Assembly: GCF_003711515.1 (NCBI RefSeq) | Contig: NW_021167093.1 | Location: 546,643 to 610,642 of the forward strand | DNA: 64,000 bases | DNA from: Sodiomyces alkalinus F11 | Taxonomy: Eukaryota; Ascomycota; Sordariomycetes; Glomerellales; Plectosphaerellaceae | Direction: 5' to 3' | In this document: piece after piece, positions 46,991 through 58,100 of the stretch | Position numbering within the stretch: the stretch's first letter is position 1 | Layout: each line of letters begins with the position of its first letter | Notes under the pieces: generated by a model | The model's database searches: none | Seen by the model: the letters and a program-made list of their open reading frames with translations, nothing else | What the model was told of the DNA's origin: nothing | Made by a program: the position numbers and the translations under genes

Positions 46991-47538
46991 TATAAATATA
47001 GAAAAGTTCTCTCTCCTTAGAGAATAAAGGGTCTATCTGCTATATATATAGGTAGGGGAGGTTAGAAGGAAAATAAGAATAGTAGGTATATACTGCAGGA
47101 TTATATATAAGGAAAAAGGATCTATAGCTAAGAATAAGGTTCGCTATAGAGGTATAACTATTATATTATCAACTATTAATAACTGGATAATGTTAATAAA
47201 AAAGAGAGGTAAACACAATATAAATAAACGCCTCTGGCTCGTAAATATATAAAGGCGGATCGTGTAAAAATTAAAAGCATTTAAAGACATTGAAAGGTGT
47301 GAATCTATAACTTAACAAACTATAATAGTGTATACGTTAAAGCTATTAAAGTACGAGAAACTAACTATATATCTATAGCTTAGCGCTGCTAATCTGTGGA
47401 ACTGCAGGGATATTAGATGTGTGCTAAGGATCTGCGAAGACGATAACAGATTAGGTAATATTATGGATAAACGCGCGGAAAATACAGATACGTAAAAATA
47501 ATGGAAAAGGGTATAGTATAGTAAACGGTCGTAATAAA
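46991..47538 (-). other. Gypsy-A 5' leader
   Basis: About 0.55 kb between the primer site and the antisense frame. It is AT-rich with more intact CpA/TpG than its neighbours. No gene or clear signal is seen. Confidence 0.4.
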
Positions 47539-47551
47539 TAGTTACTACTAT
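47539..47551 (-). promoter_or_regulatory. Gypsy-A primer-binding-site candidate
   Basis: Directly inside the 5' LTR, the minus strand reads atagtagtaacta, the same word as next to the LTR-N 5' LTR (35919-35904). It would be the place where a tRNA primes minus-strand synthesis; TAG may be a mutated TGG. The tRNA is unknown. Confidence 0.5.
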
Positions 47552-47727
47552 TAATATACTGGATACGGCGTTATAGGCGTGTAATTAATCAGGATATAAA
47601 AAAGTAAAGATCGTCTTTAAGCTAGGTATAAGCTCGCAGAGCTTTATAGTAGAGGTATCTAATATACCTCTATAGCTTACTAACTTATCTGTCTATAATA
47701 ATAGTAGCTATATAGATACGCGTAGTA
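47552..47727 (-). repeat. Gypsy-A 5' LTR, 176 bp, intact outline
   Basis: An uninterrupted LTR from taatatactgg to cgcgtagta. It is the empty-site reference for the SINE-S 1 and Tad-A insertions in the other LTR, since it has ggatacggcg and gcgtgtaatta once each. It contains a palindromic gaggtatctaatatacctct near 47648-47672. Confidence 0.85.
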
Positions 47728-47732
47728 AGCTC
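47728..47732. repeat. Gypsy-A target-site duplication, right
   Basis: The word agctc, as at 17384-17388; the sequence then continues as Tad-B (cgtacttacttagattag). Confidence 0.8.
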
Positions 47733-48080
47733 CGTACTTACTTAGATTAGATTAGATTAACTAGGCCTATAACCTTTCCTAGCTAAAGCGAGGGTGCCGG
47801 AATTCCTATTAACATAGGACCTTTACGGCAATAGGGGGGTAGAAATAGCGGAGTATATAATATTTTAGTATTAGGCTACAACTAAGGATAAGCGTAAGGA
47901 GCTTTTTGGAGCTATAAGAAGACTATTTACGACTCAAGGAGATCTATATGATATACTAAACTATAACACGGAAGCCAGGGCGATAGCTAAGTGGTTCCTA
48001 TAACGGAAAAGACTTAACGACTTTCGCCTCGCCCTTAAAGTTATAGAAGCCTACGAGAACGCGGCGGCCCCGTAACGGGG
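47733..48080 (+). pseudogene. Tad-B ORF2 C-terminal Cys/His segment
   Basis: This is the last part of the LINE ORF2, severed from its RT by Gypsy-A. It reads GAIRRLFTTQGDLYDIL, then EARAIAKWFL and LNDFRLALKVIEAYENAA, the tail seen in Tad-like C-termini after the Cys/His motif; the Cys positions upstream are mutated. A 30-codon stretch is open. TAG replaces Gln in RKRL context. Confidence 0.75.
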
Positions 48081-49335
48081 AAAAGGTAATATAACGGTCC
48101 GGTTTAGTATTAAATAGGGGCCCTATAAGCTAGGACCCTAGCGGTATCGAAGCGTTATCGGGCTAAACCCCCCTTCCCCCCTTTACTCTTTATTAGTCTC
48201 GGTATTACCCCCCTCGGAGGCGCTAATACTACTCTTAATGTACTTAAGGCCCTAGAACTAGTTAGCTATACTATTACCACAGAGGCGCCGTAGCCAAATA
48301 GAAAAGGGACTACGTATATAATAGTCTATTAGAACGCCTATTATACCCTTTAGGCGGTAAGTCCGGCGGAGAATACCCTATAAAATCACGTTTACTAATA
48401 AGGTACTGCTATAGCCGTGACTAGAAGGTAACGCCTAAGCGATAGCCCGTTTAAAGAATAAAGCCGCTATCTTTAGACGCTCCTTAGCTTATAGGTTATT
48501 AGTAAGGCGCTACCGCGATATCGAAAGGAGACTACTTATTATAGCAGTACTACTATTACTAGTAGTCTTTACTAATAGGTAAAGAGTATAAACGTTTATA
48601 AGATATTATTACTGCTTTTGAGTAGTGGGGGGGACCTATTAACTAGTTAGACTACCTTGATATACTAATAGCACCTTTACGGTATAAGGACGACTTATAT
48701 CCTTATACGGGCGTTAGCTATTAGCGTCTTAAAGGTATATAGTACTAATGTCTATAGTATTAGTATAAACTTTAACATTATCTAGGTAAGTTTCTAGGCG
48801 CTTACTATAACGTAAATAACTACTATATATTAGCCGCTATAATACTATTTTAGTATTACTAGGCTATATATATAGTATAACACGAATAATACCTTATTTA
48901 TAACGATAATTATTATTACTAGGAGAAGGTATCTATGGCTATTAGTATACTACTACTACGGTGCTACTATAATATAAAGATACTTGTATTATAATACTAT
49001 TTATAGTTAATATTAGAATTATTATTACTATTACTATCATACTACCTAGTTAACCCCACGCTACTATACCGCTACCTATACAGTATAGACTATATACTAG
49101 AATTAAGTAGGAGAATTATAAATTAAGAATAAAGAGCGAAAATATACTACTTGTTAGTATAACGCCGCGACGGTAAGCTTATAAGACCGTAAACGGGAAT
49201 ATAATAAGGAATACCTATAATAAGCTTTATAGGGTTATAGGAAGGAAAAGAGGAAAAGGAGGAGGACCTTACCCTTTATTAACTATCAACTATTTTTACG
49301 GGTATAGGCGAAGCCTTACCCTTCCTGCCTACTAC
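48081..49335 (+). other. Tad-B copy 2 3' UTR, first part
   Basis: Non-coding sequence matching 10331-11590. It has tac/tat-rich tracts (48890-49060). No frame is supported. Confidence 0.7.
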
Positions 49336-49694
49336 TGTAACTGGATAAAGACGTAGTGGAACTAGATTATTAAGATAAAGATTAGATAAACAGGTTAGTC
49401 TAGCTAACCCATAATGTATAACTAAAATATAACTAATACCGCTATAACCTTTAGCGAAGAAGTAGATCGGTAGTCACTATTCTGATTAGGGTAACGTAAG
49501 TTAAACTGGAAAGATACCTTAAACGTGGAATAAGTAATTATAAAAGAGGATGATGATTGAATGATAGTCCCTCGCCGGGGATATCCTACGTGTGTCCCCT
49601 AATATATATATAGGATATAGATCTAGTAGCCTCGAAAAGGGGGTTATATAACCGGCTGCCGATACTATACTAACGCCGTATCTACACGGTTATA
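49336..49694 (-). repeat. Gypsy-B 3' LTR
   Basis: 359 bases from tgtaactggat to cacggttata; the tgtaac / gttata ends are an inverted pair (gttaca with one RIP change). It matches 63245-63603 at about 90 percent by eye. Confidence 0.88.
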
Positions 49695-49807
49695 ATACGG
49701 CCCTAGTTATCTCGCTTACGCCCTTATAGCGTAGATAACTTCTAAAAATAAGCAGATATAAGCAAATAAACTAAGTAAAGAGCTATTATATACCCTTATT
49801 CCTCTGA

Positions 49808-51790
49808 TTACCCTGTCCTCCACGTATACCTGATTAGAGATCCTCTTAGCTTTAGTTCCTCCGTATATACTATTCCCTCACCTTCTTCACCAACTATTTC
49901 CTTAAGACGTCTCTTATCTAATCCTCTATATATACCTTTATTTACGCTTTTATAAGGTTCTTCCTCCGAGTATATAGTTAGGCTTATTAGCCTTCCTAGC
50001 CTTTTAGTTAGCGGTAGCTTTATCCGCCTCCTACTTAATCCCCGTATTATATCGAAGCTATCCTTCCTAAGGTATAGCCCGAGGCGGCGGTAGATATAGC
50101 GCGCTATTAGCTATTATATTACGGAGGCCTGCTCGGTATAGGTTATTAAAGGACTTAATCTATTCTTCCTCAGTGTATAGGCTTAGCCTAATAGGACTAA
50201 CGCGCTTAGCTAGAGGCTATATATCTATAAGTCTATAGTAAACAGGTAATAAGATATCTTCGTGCTTTTAGCCTAGTACTTTGCCTCCTTTTCCTATTTA
50301 TCTTAGATATCGTAGCTCCTTTTCTTTAAGATAATAGCGAGCTTAGGCGCCGCCTTAGGAGTCTTAGGCGTCTTAGGTATCTTCGGGGGCGGCGTTTTCT
50401 TAATAGCTAGTAGCGTCTACTTCACGGCTTTTTTACCCTTTAGTGTCTAGAGCTTAAGGCCCCCGAGACCTACGTCGTCGATATTACTACTACTATCGGA
50501 TAATACTAGGGGGTCCTAGAAACTTTAGCCTAACGTGTTAGTAAGGTCTATAATCTCGGGATTAGGGGAATTAATAAGGTTAATAGACTCCTTTTCGACT
50601 TTAGGTGTCTTAGGAGTCTTTAGACTTTTAGACGGGTTAACCAGTATCCACTTCTTAGTCTTATTAATAGGCTAGAATCTAGTTATTTTAGGGGTTTTAG
50701 GAGGCGGCGTTGCGGGCTTTATAGCTAGTTCTATATAGTGACCGAAGCCGAAGAGTTTACTAATATAAATCACCTAGCCTTCTTTAACATACCGAGTATA
50801 TTCCCCTATATTATTCCCATAATAGCTGCCTTAAGTAAATCTATAAATCTTAGAGCTTTAAGGGAATAGGTATCCCTCTTAGACTAAAGCTTTAATCTAT
50901 TCTATAATAAAAGGACTATATAAATAACCGTCTAGCTATATAAGGCTAAGGATAGTATAGAATTTCTTAGCTATACTATTAACGGCTTCCTTAGGAGCTC
51001 TCATAGAAATTATCTACTATATCGTAAGATAGGCGACTTCGAGGAGGCGTTATTTACCTTTACTATTAGACTATATACTATTATATCTATATATAATCTA
51101 AGTCTTTTAGTCGATAATTAGGCTAATAAAATAGTTACCGTTAACGTGGTAGATTATAGGGATAAAGCGGCTGGTTTTAGCACGCTACCGTGTCTTATCG
51201 GAGAGAGTTATAAACTCCGCCTTACCCTTAGTATCTATTACTTAGCACGGAATCTTATTAAGGAATAAAATAGGCCTTAAATCTCCTTACCTACGGCTAA
51301 CTACCATACTTACCACCTCTTTTATAGCGCCTTTCTCTTATTACCTATTAGCCTTAATATCTGTACGTAATCGGTAATCTAATATTAAAATAAAACGGAC
51401 TTTAAAGTACCGCTCGCTATATAAGATTATTAAAGGGGACTATAACGCGGCTAGTCCTATAATCTCTGCGTCTAGCCTATTGTTCTTAGTCTAGCTTAGG
51501 AGTCCTTAGACTATCTATTAGCCTTCTTTTAAGATAGCTTTAAACCTAGTATAAGGGGTATTATTATATACGGTCTTAAAAAGACGGTACGGTAAACTAC
51601 TTACTAGGAATACCTATCTACTTTCCTTAGGGTTATACTCCTTACGAGGCCTAGTGCTTAATTCAATAGCGGTTTATCCTTTAGGTTAGACGCCCTTATT
51701 TAGGTCTAAGCCCTTAGGGGCGGTAACCTAGTAGTTTACTAAGTTATTAGCGGCTATAGCGTTAATACTCGCGGGTTCTAGTATCTACGG
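49808..51790 (-). pseudogene. Gypsy-B accessory frame 1, about 660 codons, function unknown
   Basis: A long minus-strand frame after pol, next to the 3' LTR. It reads through about 36 TAG/TAA codons at Gln/Trp-like positions. Recognisable texture: LIILYSERYFKVRFILIL near 51430, GDLRPILFLNKIPC near 51270, TRQRAKTSRFIPIIYHVNG, FYTILSLIQLDGYLYSPF, KLFGFGHYIELAIKP near 50740, then a long disordered Pro/Lys stretch with repeated KTPKTPK and PPPKTPK units (about 50720-50340), and a basic C-terminus. It ends near 49808. No RT, integrase, protease or zinc motif is present and I know no family. The start is uncertain. It could be a captured gene or an element-specific accessory protein. Confidence 0.55.
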
Positions 51791-52767
51791 TTACTTATAT
51801 TACCCTGATTAGGCTTTTTAGTAGTAATTCCTTATAAAAAAAAAAGAGAAAAAGGGAGGAGGGAGAGGTATTAGGAAAACTTAGAGGGATAGAAACAGAA
51901 AAAAAAGGGGGGGAATATAATAGGGGAGAATAGGTAAACCTAAGTTTATAAGGATATATCGAAGGGGAAGATTAGGACTAAGGCTAAGGAGGGTTCTATT
52001 TATTCTCTGAGGACGTCTTTTAAAGGTTCTCTCCTTAAAGTAAGAGTTCTTAGCTTATAATTATAGCCTGAATAGTCTTTTAGTCGTTAAAAGAGGTTAT
52101 TTCCTAGGTCGTGATAAAGATAGTCTTTATAAATCGGAAAGAGGGTGCTAAATTAGGAAATCGATATTAGAAACGCTTACTATAATTAGCTAACTAGCTT
52201 TAGCACTTACTATAATTAGCTAGTAAATATCGGATAAGGCTCTTCGTTTATTACGTAATAGACGGAGTCGTGATTCTATAATAAAGGGAAATAAAAGGAC
52301 GTAGCTGTAAATAGCTATAAAGGCAGGTCGAATAGTTATAATTATTTTATTAGTAACGCCTCCTTTAACTTATAGAAGCTATAAGCCGTGCCGTTAATAC
52401 CTCTACTTACTAGTCTTTTAAGTATAAAAATCGTAGGGTCCCCGGCTTCTTATTCTTCTTCTTTTAAGTAACTTCGTCACTTCTTCGGATATCTCTTAAA
52501 TAGCACTATAACTTCTTAACTTCTTAACTTCTTAAATATATACTATAGCCTCTAAATATATAATCAGAATATTAAATAAGCCGGAGCCGTATAAACGTAA
52601 GAAGGCCGTTAGTAGGTAAGAGTCCGTTAAGTCTATTCCGTGGTTCTAGCCTAAGACGCGTCTAACGAAAGACACTCCTAATAAGTATAACGTTTAGGTA
52701 ATGCCTATAGATATAACTATAAGTCTTCCTTCCCTGTTTCTTATAGTTACCCTAATTAGGGGATACT
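51791..52767. other. Gypsy-B intergenic stretch between two divergent frames
   Basis: About 1 kb with no frame I can support. It includes an A/G-rich tract (51836-51920) with runs of aaaaaaaa, gggagga and ggggggg, which could be a promoter-like or nucleosome-free element for the two frames that read away from it, but that is inference. Confidence 0.4.
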
Positions 52768-53763
52768 AACTTTAGTGCTAAGGTTAATACCTATATCGGT
52801 TAGTTCGAAGTGGCTAGTAAGGGCGGTATCTTATATATTAAGCTCGACCTCCTATCTTCGGTTATTAATTTAGATACCCGGCTTACTATTATAAACCGGT
52901 TTTAGGATACCTTATTAAATATCGCTAACCGGGATATAGAATAGGCTTTATTTAGGGAGATACGCGACTTTTTTAAGACGCCTTTATTCCGTTGTTATAT
53001 CTTTATAGCTAAGGACCTTATAGGTCCTTAGAGAGAGTATATTATAAAGATCGTGATAAGGCCTTACGCCGCTAAAGCACTTATCGTATAGGTATATAAC
53101 GTAGGTAATAAGATGCCCTGCTAGTATTACGAAGAACGCTAAATAGCTATAATAGATCGGGTTAATAATAGGATCATATACCTATTCTATAAATATGTTT
53201 CCCTGCTATAGAATCCACGCTTCCCCGACTACGCTAACTATTTATTCTATAAGTCTACTTATACGTTCCGGGATAGTAGCCTTTATAAGGAGTTCTAGTA
53301 GACTAAGTATAAGATTAGCTAGCCTAATAATAATTACCCCGGCTTTAAATACTATAATCCCCTCCCTAAGGATAACTTAGTGTTACCTTAGTCCTTCTAT
53401 AACGATAAACGGCACTTAATCCACTCGCCTCGGACCGGCGTTTTCCTAGTTAATATAATCGCTATAGGCCACGAAATCGCTTATTAGATACGCTAGGCTT
53501 ATAGCCGTAAGACTCTTAAAGCTTATAATAGCTTACTTAGACTTATCCTAATACTTCTAGCTTAATATAGGAAGACCGTGGACGGGTATTCTAATATTAT
53601 TCGTAAGGCTAAGGAGGTGCCTAACCGGGAGGAAATAGTTATCTACTAGACTATTCCGCTCCCTAAAGGGGCTTATATCTAGCGCCGGGTTTCCGAGAAG
53701 TATAGCCCGGAGGAAGGTAACTATAAAAGCGACTCTAACCCAGAAACTAAGTTACTTACTTAA
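52768..53763 (+). pseudogene. Gypsy-B accessory frame 2, about 330 codons, antisense to pol, function unknown
   Basis: A plus-strand frame inside the element, opposite to gag/pol. It reads NFSAKVNTYIG, VASKGGILYIKLDLLSSV, REIRDFFKTPLFR, YEER, RFPDYANYLFYKSTYTF, YPGFKYYNPLPKDNLVLP, NDKRHLIHSPRTGVFLVN and IRKAKEVPNREEIVIY, ending with an acidic, Ser-rich YKSDSNPETK tail at a TAA (53761-53763). All stops are TAG/TAA. Composition is soluble-protein-like, with many charged and aromatic residues and no membrane segment. The long runs without stops near the middle and end give it more support than its neighbours. No family is recognised; the start is not fixed. Confidence 0.55.
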
Positions 53764-55170
53764 TAGGGTATTTTATAATCAGGGGAATAGGTAGTAAGGA
53801 TAGGTACATAGTTTATTAAGTGGCTTATAGGGAAGGGATTTAGATAATTAATTATCTAGATAATATAACTCTAATAGATAAACGGGATTTCTAAGAAGCG
53901 ATATTCCCTAGTAACTAGGGCTTTTACTCTTTTTCGCGAGAACTTCGTAATAGGTCTAATTAGGGGAATAGGTAGTAAGGTTAGGGGGAAAAAGGTATAA
54001 AAGGAGCTTCTTCTTCGTGGTTTATCTTCTTCTTTTTTTCCTTCTCTTTATAGTAATCCGTTTTCTACTCTATACGAGTAGACTCTATAGGCCTAATAAA
54101 GTCCTTATAAGAAGAATAAGATTTATAGGTAGCGGCCGGTAGTCGCTTAATTAGGCTAATGAAGCTAGAGAATCCTCGGATTTTCCGGCTTTTAGTATTA
54201 TTATCGCTATCGTCGTTATGATATTACGTTTTTCTTTTTTAGGGGTTTTTCTAGTAGGGCTCTTAACGTCGTTAACTTAGTGTCTTGAACTTACTCTTCT
54301 AGTAATAGGTATAGTATTAGTCTTTTCTTTCCGGATAAGAAACTTATATATAGTAGGCTTAAGGGTAGTATATATAGGTATAGTCAGGGGAATAAGGGTA
54401 TAATATTAGTAATAGGGAGAGCGATTAGTAATAGAGATCACGAAAAGGGGCTTTAAGTAGTGGAAACAGGATAGCTCTTATACTTCTAAAATCGGCCTTT
54501 AAGATTAACGTAATAACTTAATAAGTTACTAGTACTAGGGTTGGTAAAGGAGGGATTTACTATTTACGGCTTATAGCCTTTAACTGTATTTCTCTTAATT
54601 ATATTATACTCTTAGTAACCGTCTCTATACTAGTTATTCCCGATTATAACTTCTTTCCGTAGAATAGGTAGCTTATATTAAACCAGGTGTAACTTAGTTT
54701 AGGTCCGATAAATTATACGCTAATTAGGAGAATAGAAGTAAAGAATTCGAAAATATAATAAAAGAAACCTATATTTATTACGGAAAAGAGTATATATAGT
54801 AGTATATCTCTATAACGTCTATATAGTTAGGCTTACTTATAAATATAATAAATAATAAATATAGGGAAAAGTCTTTTAGTCGGGAAAATAAGTCTGGATA
54901 GGTTTACGGTGCTTCTGATTAGGATAATAAAGGTAAAAGTTTAAGAAAGAAACGGATTAGGGTAGTGGTTAGGAAGATTTATTTATAGGTTCGCGCCCTT
55001 TATACTAGCGTATATCGCGACTCTGGGTGGATAAGAGTCTTAGTTCTATCTACCCTCGGCCCTAAGACTATACGCTAGCCTCCTAGCGAGTATAGGCTTC
55101 AAAAATAAAGGAAATTAGGGAAAGTAATAATAAGGAATAAAATATAGCTTACTAGTATAATCCTTATACT
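53764..55170 (-). other. Gypsy-B spacer between integrase and accessory frame 2
   Basis: About 1.4 kb without a supported frame. Words of the type attaggggaata recur here (53779, 53958, 54374). A T-rich run ctttttttcc lies near 54030. Nothing else is seen. Confidence 0.4.
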
Positions 55171-58100
55171 TACTCGGGTTAAAATCTAGGCGCTATAGAC
55201 TCTATACCTCGACGGTACTAGACTCCCTTACCTTTTTTAACTCTTCTTCTAGCTTTTTATAATACTCCTCTAATAACTTTTTTAGTCTCTCTAAACGGCG
55301 TAAAAGACCGTTAATAGTGTGATTAGGGGAACTAATATTATCCTCGGCCCTAGTATCTTCCTTAGGGTCTTCGCTAGGTAAAAGGGGTACTTTAGTAACT
55401 TCTTCGGTAATAGGCGCTCCTCGAGTAGGGTATATAATCTTAAGCTCCTCGCTATAGTCTTATTTAAGTACAGTCTAATCCTTAGGCTCTTAATACTTAT
55501 CGTCGTTTTAGATAAACTTCTTTAAGCGGTTAGCAGTAAAAGTAATCCCATTTAGTTCTTCCCTAGTAAAAGTCTTAAGGATAAAGGACTTATTATCGTA
55601 ATCAGCCTTTTAGATACGATATAGGCCGTTTTATCGGTAGTCGAGCTTAGCCTTACGGCTTATATCGATAGCTTTCTTAGTATCGTGAACTAGTATAAGA
55701 TCCTTAACTTATAGCCTTTATTTACGGAGTACCCGAGTATAGCTAGTATTAATATAGGTTATCCGTCGCCCTTATTATTTCGTAATTATAGTAATAGTAG
55801 TATATTAGTCAGTATTAAGCTAGGTAAAAGCCCTTAACCGAAGTATCATCTTATCCTTAGGGGTCTTAACACGGCCTTAGTCTAGTACTCTTTAGGTTAG
55901 ATAGGTTATCTTAATCGGGGTAATAGCCTCATAGCCGTGTAGAAGGAAGAAAGGGGTACGGCTAGTAAAAGCTCTTACCGTTATACGGTTAGCGAAGAGA
56001 ACTATCGGGAGAATCTCGTAAAGGGCTTTAGGGTAAAGCTTTAACTAGATAGATAGAGCGTAGGTAATAGCCTTATACCCTACCTTATTAAGGCTATTAG
56101 CGCGGGGGTAATAGGCCGAGGCGAGCTTTTAAGTAGTCCTATAGCGACGGTTTAGCTTAATTATATAACCCTTATTCCTAGGACCTCTATTCATAAGGAG
56201 GATTATATAAAGCCTATACCTATAGATTATATCTTCCTATAAAAATAAGGTAATAGCCTTAGACGTATTCTTCTTTAGTAGTTAAGCCTTAACCTAACCT
56301 GTGAATGTATAGCGAGCCTCTATAAGATACTACTCTTAAAGATATTAAACGTCTAGGCTAACCTAGGTAAAAGGGAGGGCGGTTTTGGGAAGGCTTATTA
56401 AGATTAGGGGATCCTCCTAGGAATAGCTACGGCGGGCCTAGTATTCGGAATAGGACTCGATAAATCTCTGGACGCTTTTATAGATACTATCCTAGAAGTA
56501 GTTAGCGGCGAGGCGATAATAAGTCCTTTACCTTCCTCGGTGCCTGGATTTATCGTGGGCTCTCCTAATTAGGTTAACCTGGGTATCCTTATCGTCTATC
56601 TAGCGTTTAGCGGTCGAATCGGCCTTAGTTACTCGGGTCTATAGTAGTCTATCCTTAAGGAATACACTAGTACCCCTATCTTTAACTCTACGGGCTTCTT
56701 TAGGATCTATTCCTCTAGGCACGTGAAAGGTTATTAAAAAGATAGCTACTTATCAGAAAAACTAACTTTAGGTAAGGTCCTTATTAAGGATATTATAAGC
56801 TAGGGTAGGGTTATTAACCTGCTTCTCGACTTCTATAAGGAAGATTCTATTATCCACGAAGTCGTCTAGGTCTCCCATAGTATCGTCGTTAGTCTAATTA
56901 GAGAATATTCCGGGTATCCGGGAGAGTCTATCGGTTATAATGTTCTTAGAGCCTTTAATATACTTAACGTCGAAGTCCAAGAGCCGGATCTAGGCGAGCT
57001 ATCGGGTGATTAGGGTATTAGGGAGGTTAGTAGGAGATCCTTTTAACTAGGATAGGAGGGCTTAGGTATCGGTCTTAAGGATAAAGTAAACCCTATAAAG
57101 GTAGTTATATCGGCGCCGAAGGGCCTTTAGGACTCCCATTAGCTTTAGCTTACTAGTACTATAAACCCTCTCCGTAAGGGACTAATAACCGCTTTTATAC
57201 CGTGCTATAGCTCTTTTATCCTTAATATACTAACTAAGGATTCCCCCCTATCTATCTATGCTAGCGTTAACGATAACGTAAATAACTTCTATATCTTCGC
57301 TATACTAGATAGTGATTAGGATAGGGGTAGTGGTAAGGGCTTTCTTAAGGGCGTGTATAGCGTGTTATTAAGGCTCCTCCTACTTAAAGGTAGTATTTTT
57401 CCGTAGTAGGTTAATTAGGGGTCTAGCGATAATAGCGAACTTATAAATCTAGACTTAGTAAAAGGTAATAAGACCGAGGAATAAACGAATATTAAAGACT
57501 ATACTATACCTTTACTACTCTCGGACCTTCGCAATCTTAGCTTACTTAGGGGAATAATTATTAGTACCGTAAATATAGCCCACGATAATAGCTGCTTTCT
57601 AATACTACTAGCTTTTAACACCTACGATAATACCTTTAGCTAGCTCTACGTTAAGAAGCACTTTATCGATTTTAGCGATATACTTAGCTATAAAACAGCG
57701 AATTCTAGGTCTAATCAGGGTATTCTTATAGGTAGTTATCGGTCCTTTTACTATAATATCGTTAATAAAGGGTCTATAGTATTAGGGGATAAGGTCGTAA
57801 AGAATACGGGTTATAATACGTATAAACTGGGCTACTAAATTAGTAGCCCCCTAAGGAAGGGTATATATCCTAAAGAGTCCGATAATAGTCATAAAGGTGG
57901 TTAGATCTTAAGACTCCTTATTAAGGGTAACCTAATCGTAGCCGGAGAAAAAGTCTAAAAGGGATATAAGCTTATATATAGTAAAATCCTCGGAGAACTC
58001 GTCGGCCCTAGGCGGTATAAAGGTATCTTAAAGGGTTATTACGTTAATCTTAGTAGCCGAGTCAATAAGCCGTATATTACTATCCTTTTTCTTAACTAGG

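Larger units (their letters stand above)
17389..47727 (-). mobile_element. Gypsy-A, chromodomain LTR retrotransposon, minus strand, with five nested insertions
   Basis: This is a Ty3/Gypsy chromovirus whose own sequence totals roughly 10.5 kb once insertions are removed. On the minus strand the order is 5' LTR (47552-47727), primer site, possible antisense frame, gag, protease, RT, RNase H, integrase, chromodomain, a further long frame, polypurine tract (24319-24332) and 3' LTR (17389-24318, itself split). The flanking target duplication is agctc. Inside it lie SINE-S 1, Tad-A, SINE-S 2, Tad-B with LTR-N, and SINE-S 3 with MITE-M. All reading frames are RIP-broken, so it is immobile. Confidence 0.85.
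47728..49335 (+). mobile_element. Tad-B LINE copy 2, segment 2 (Cys/His end and 3' UTR)
   Basis: This is the continuation of the Tad-B element cut at 17388. It starts at the RT-to-Cys/His junction and matches 9955-11590 of copy 1. It stops at 49335 where Gypsy-B is inserted, and resumes at 63604. Confidence 0.85.

Noticed and set aside
47552..47727. Independent SINE or solo element
   Set aside because: It is one of a pair with the split copy at 17389-24318, with shared agctc duplications, a purine tract and Gypsy pol between them; an LTR explains all.
53195..53380. Plus-strand open frame of 61 codons
   Set aside because: Out-of-frame shadow of the Gypsy-B accessory frame 2, which has the longer and better composed reading.
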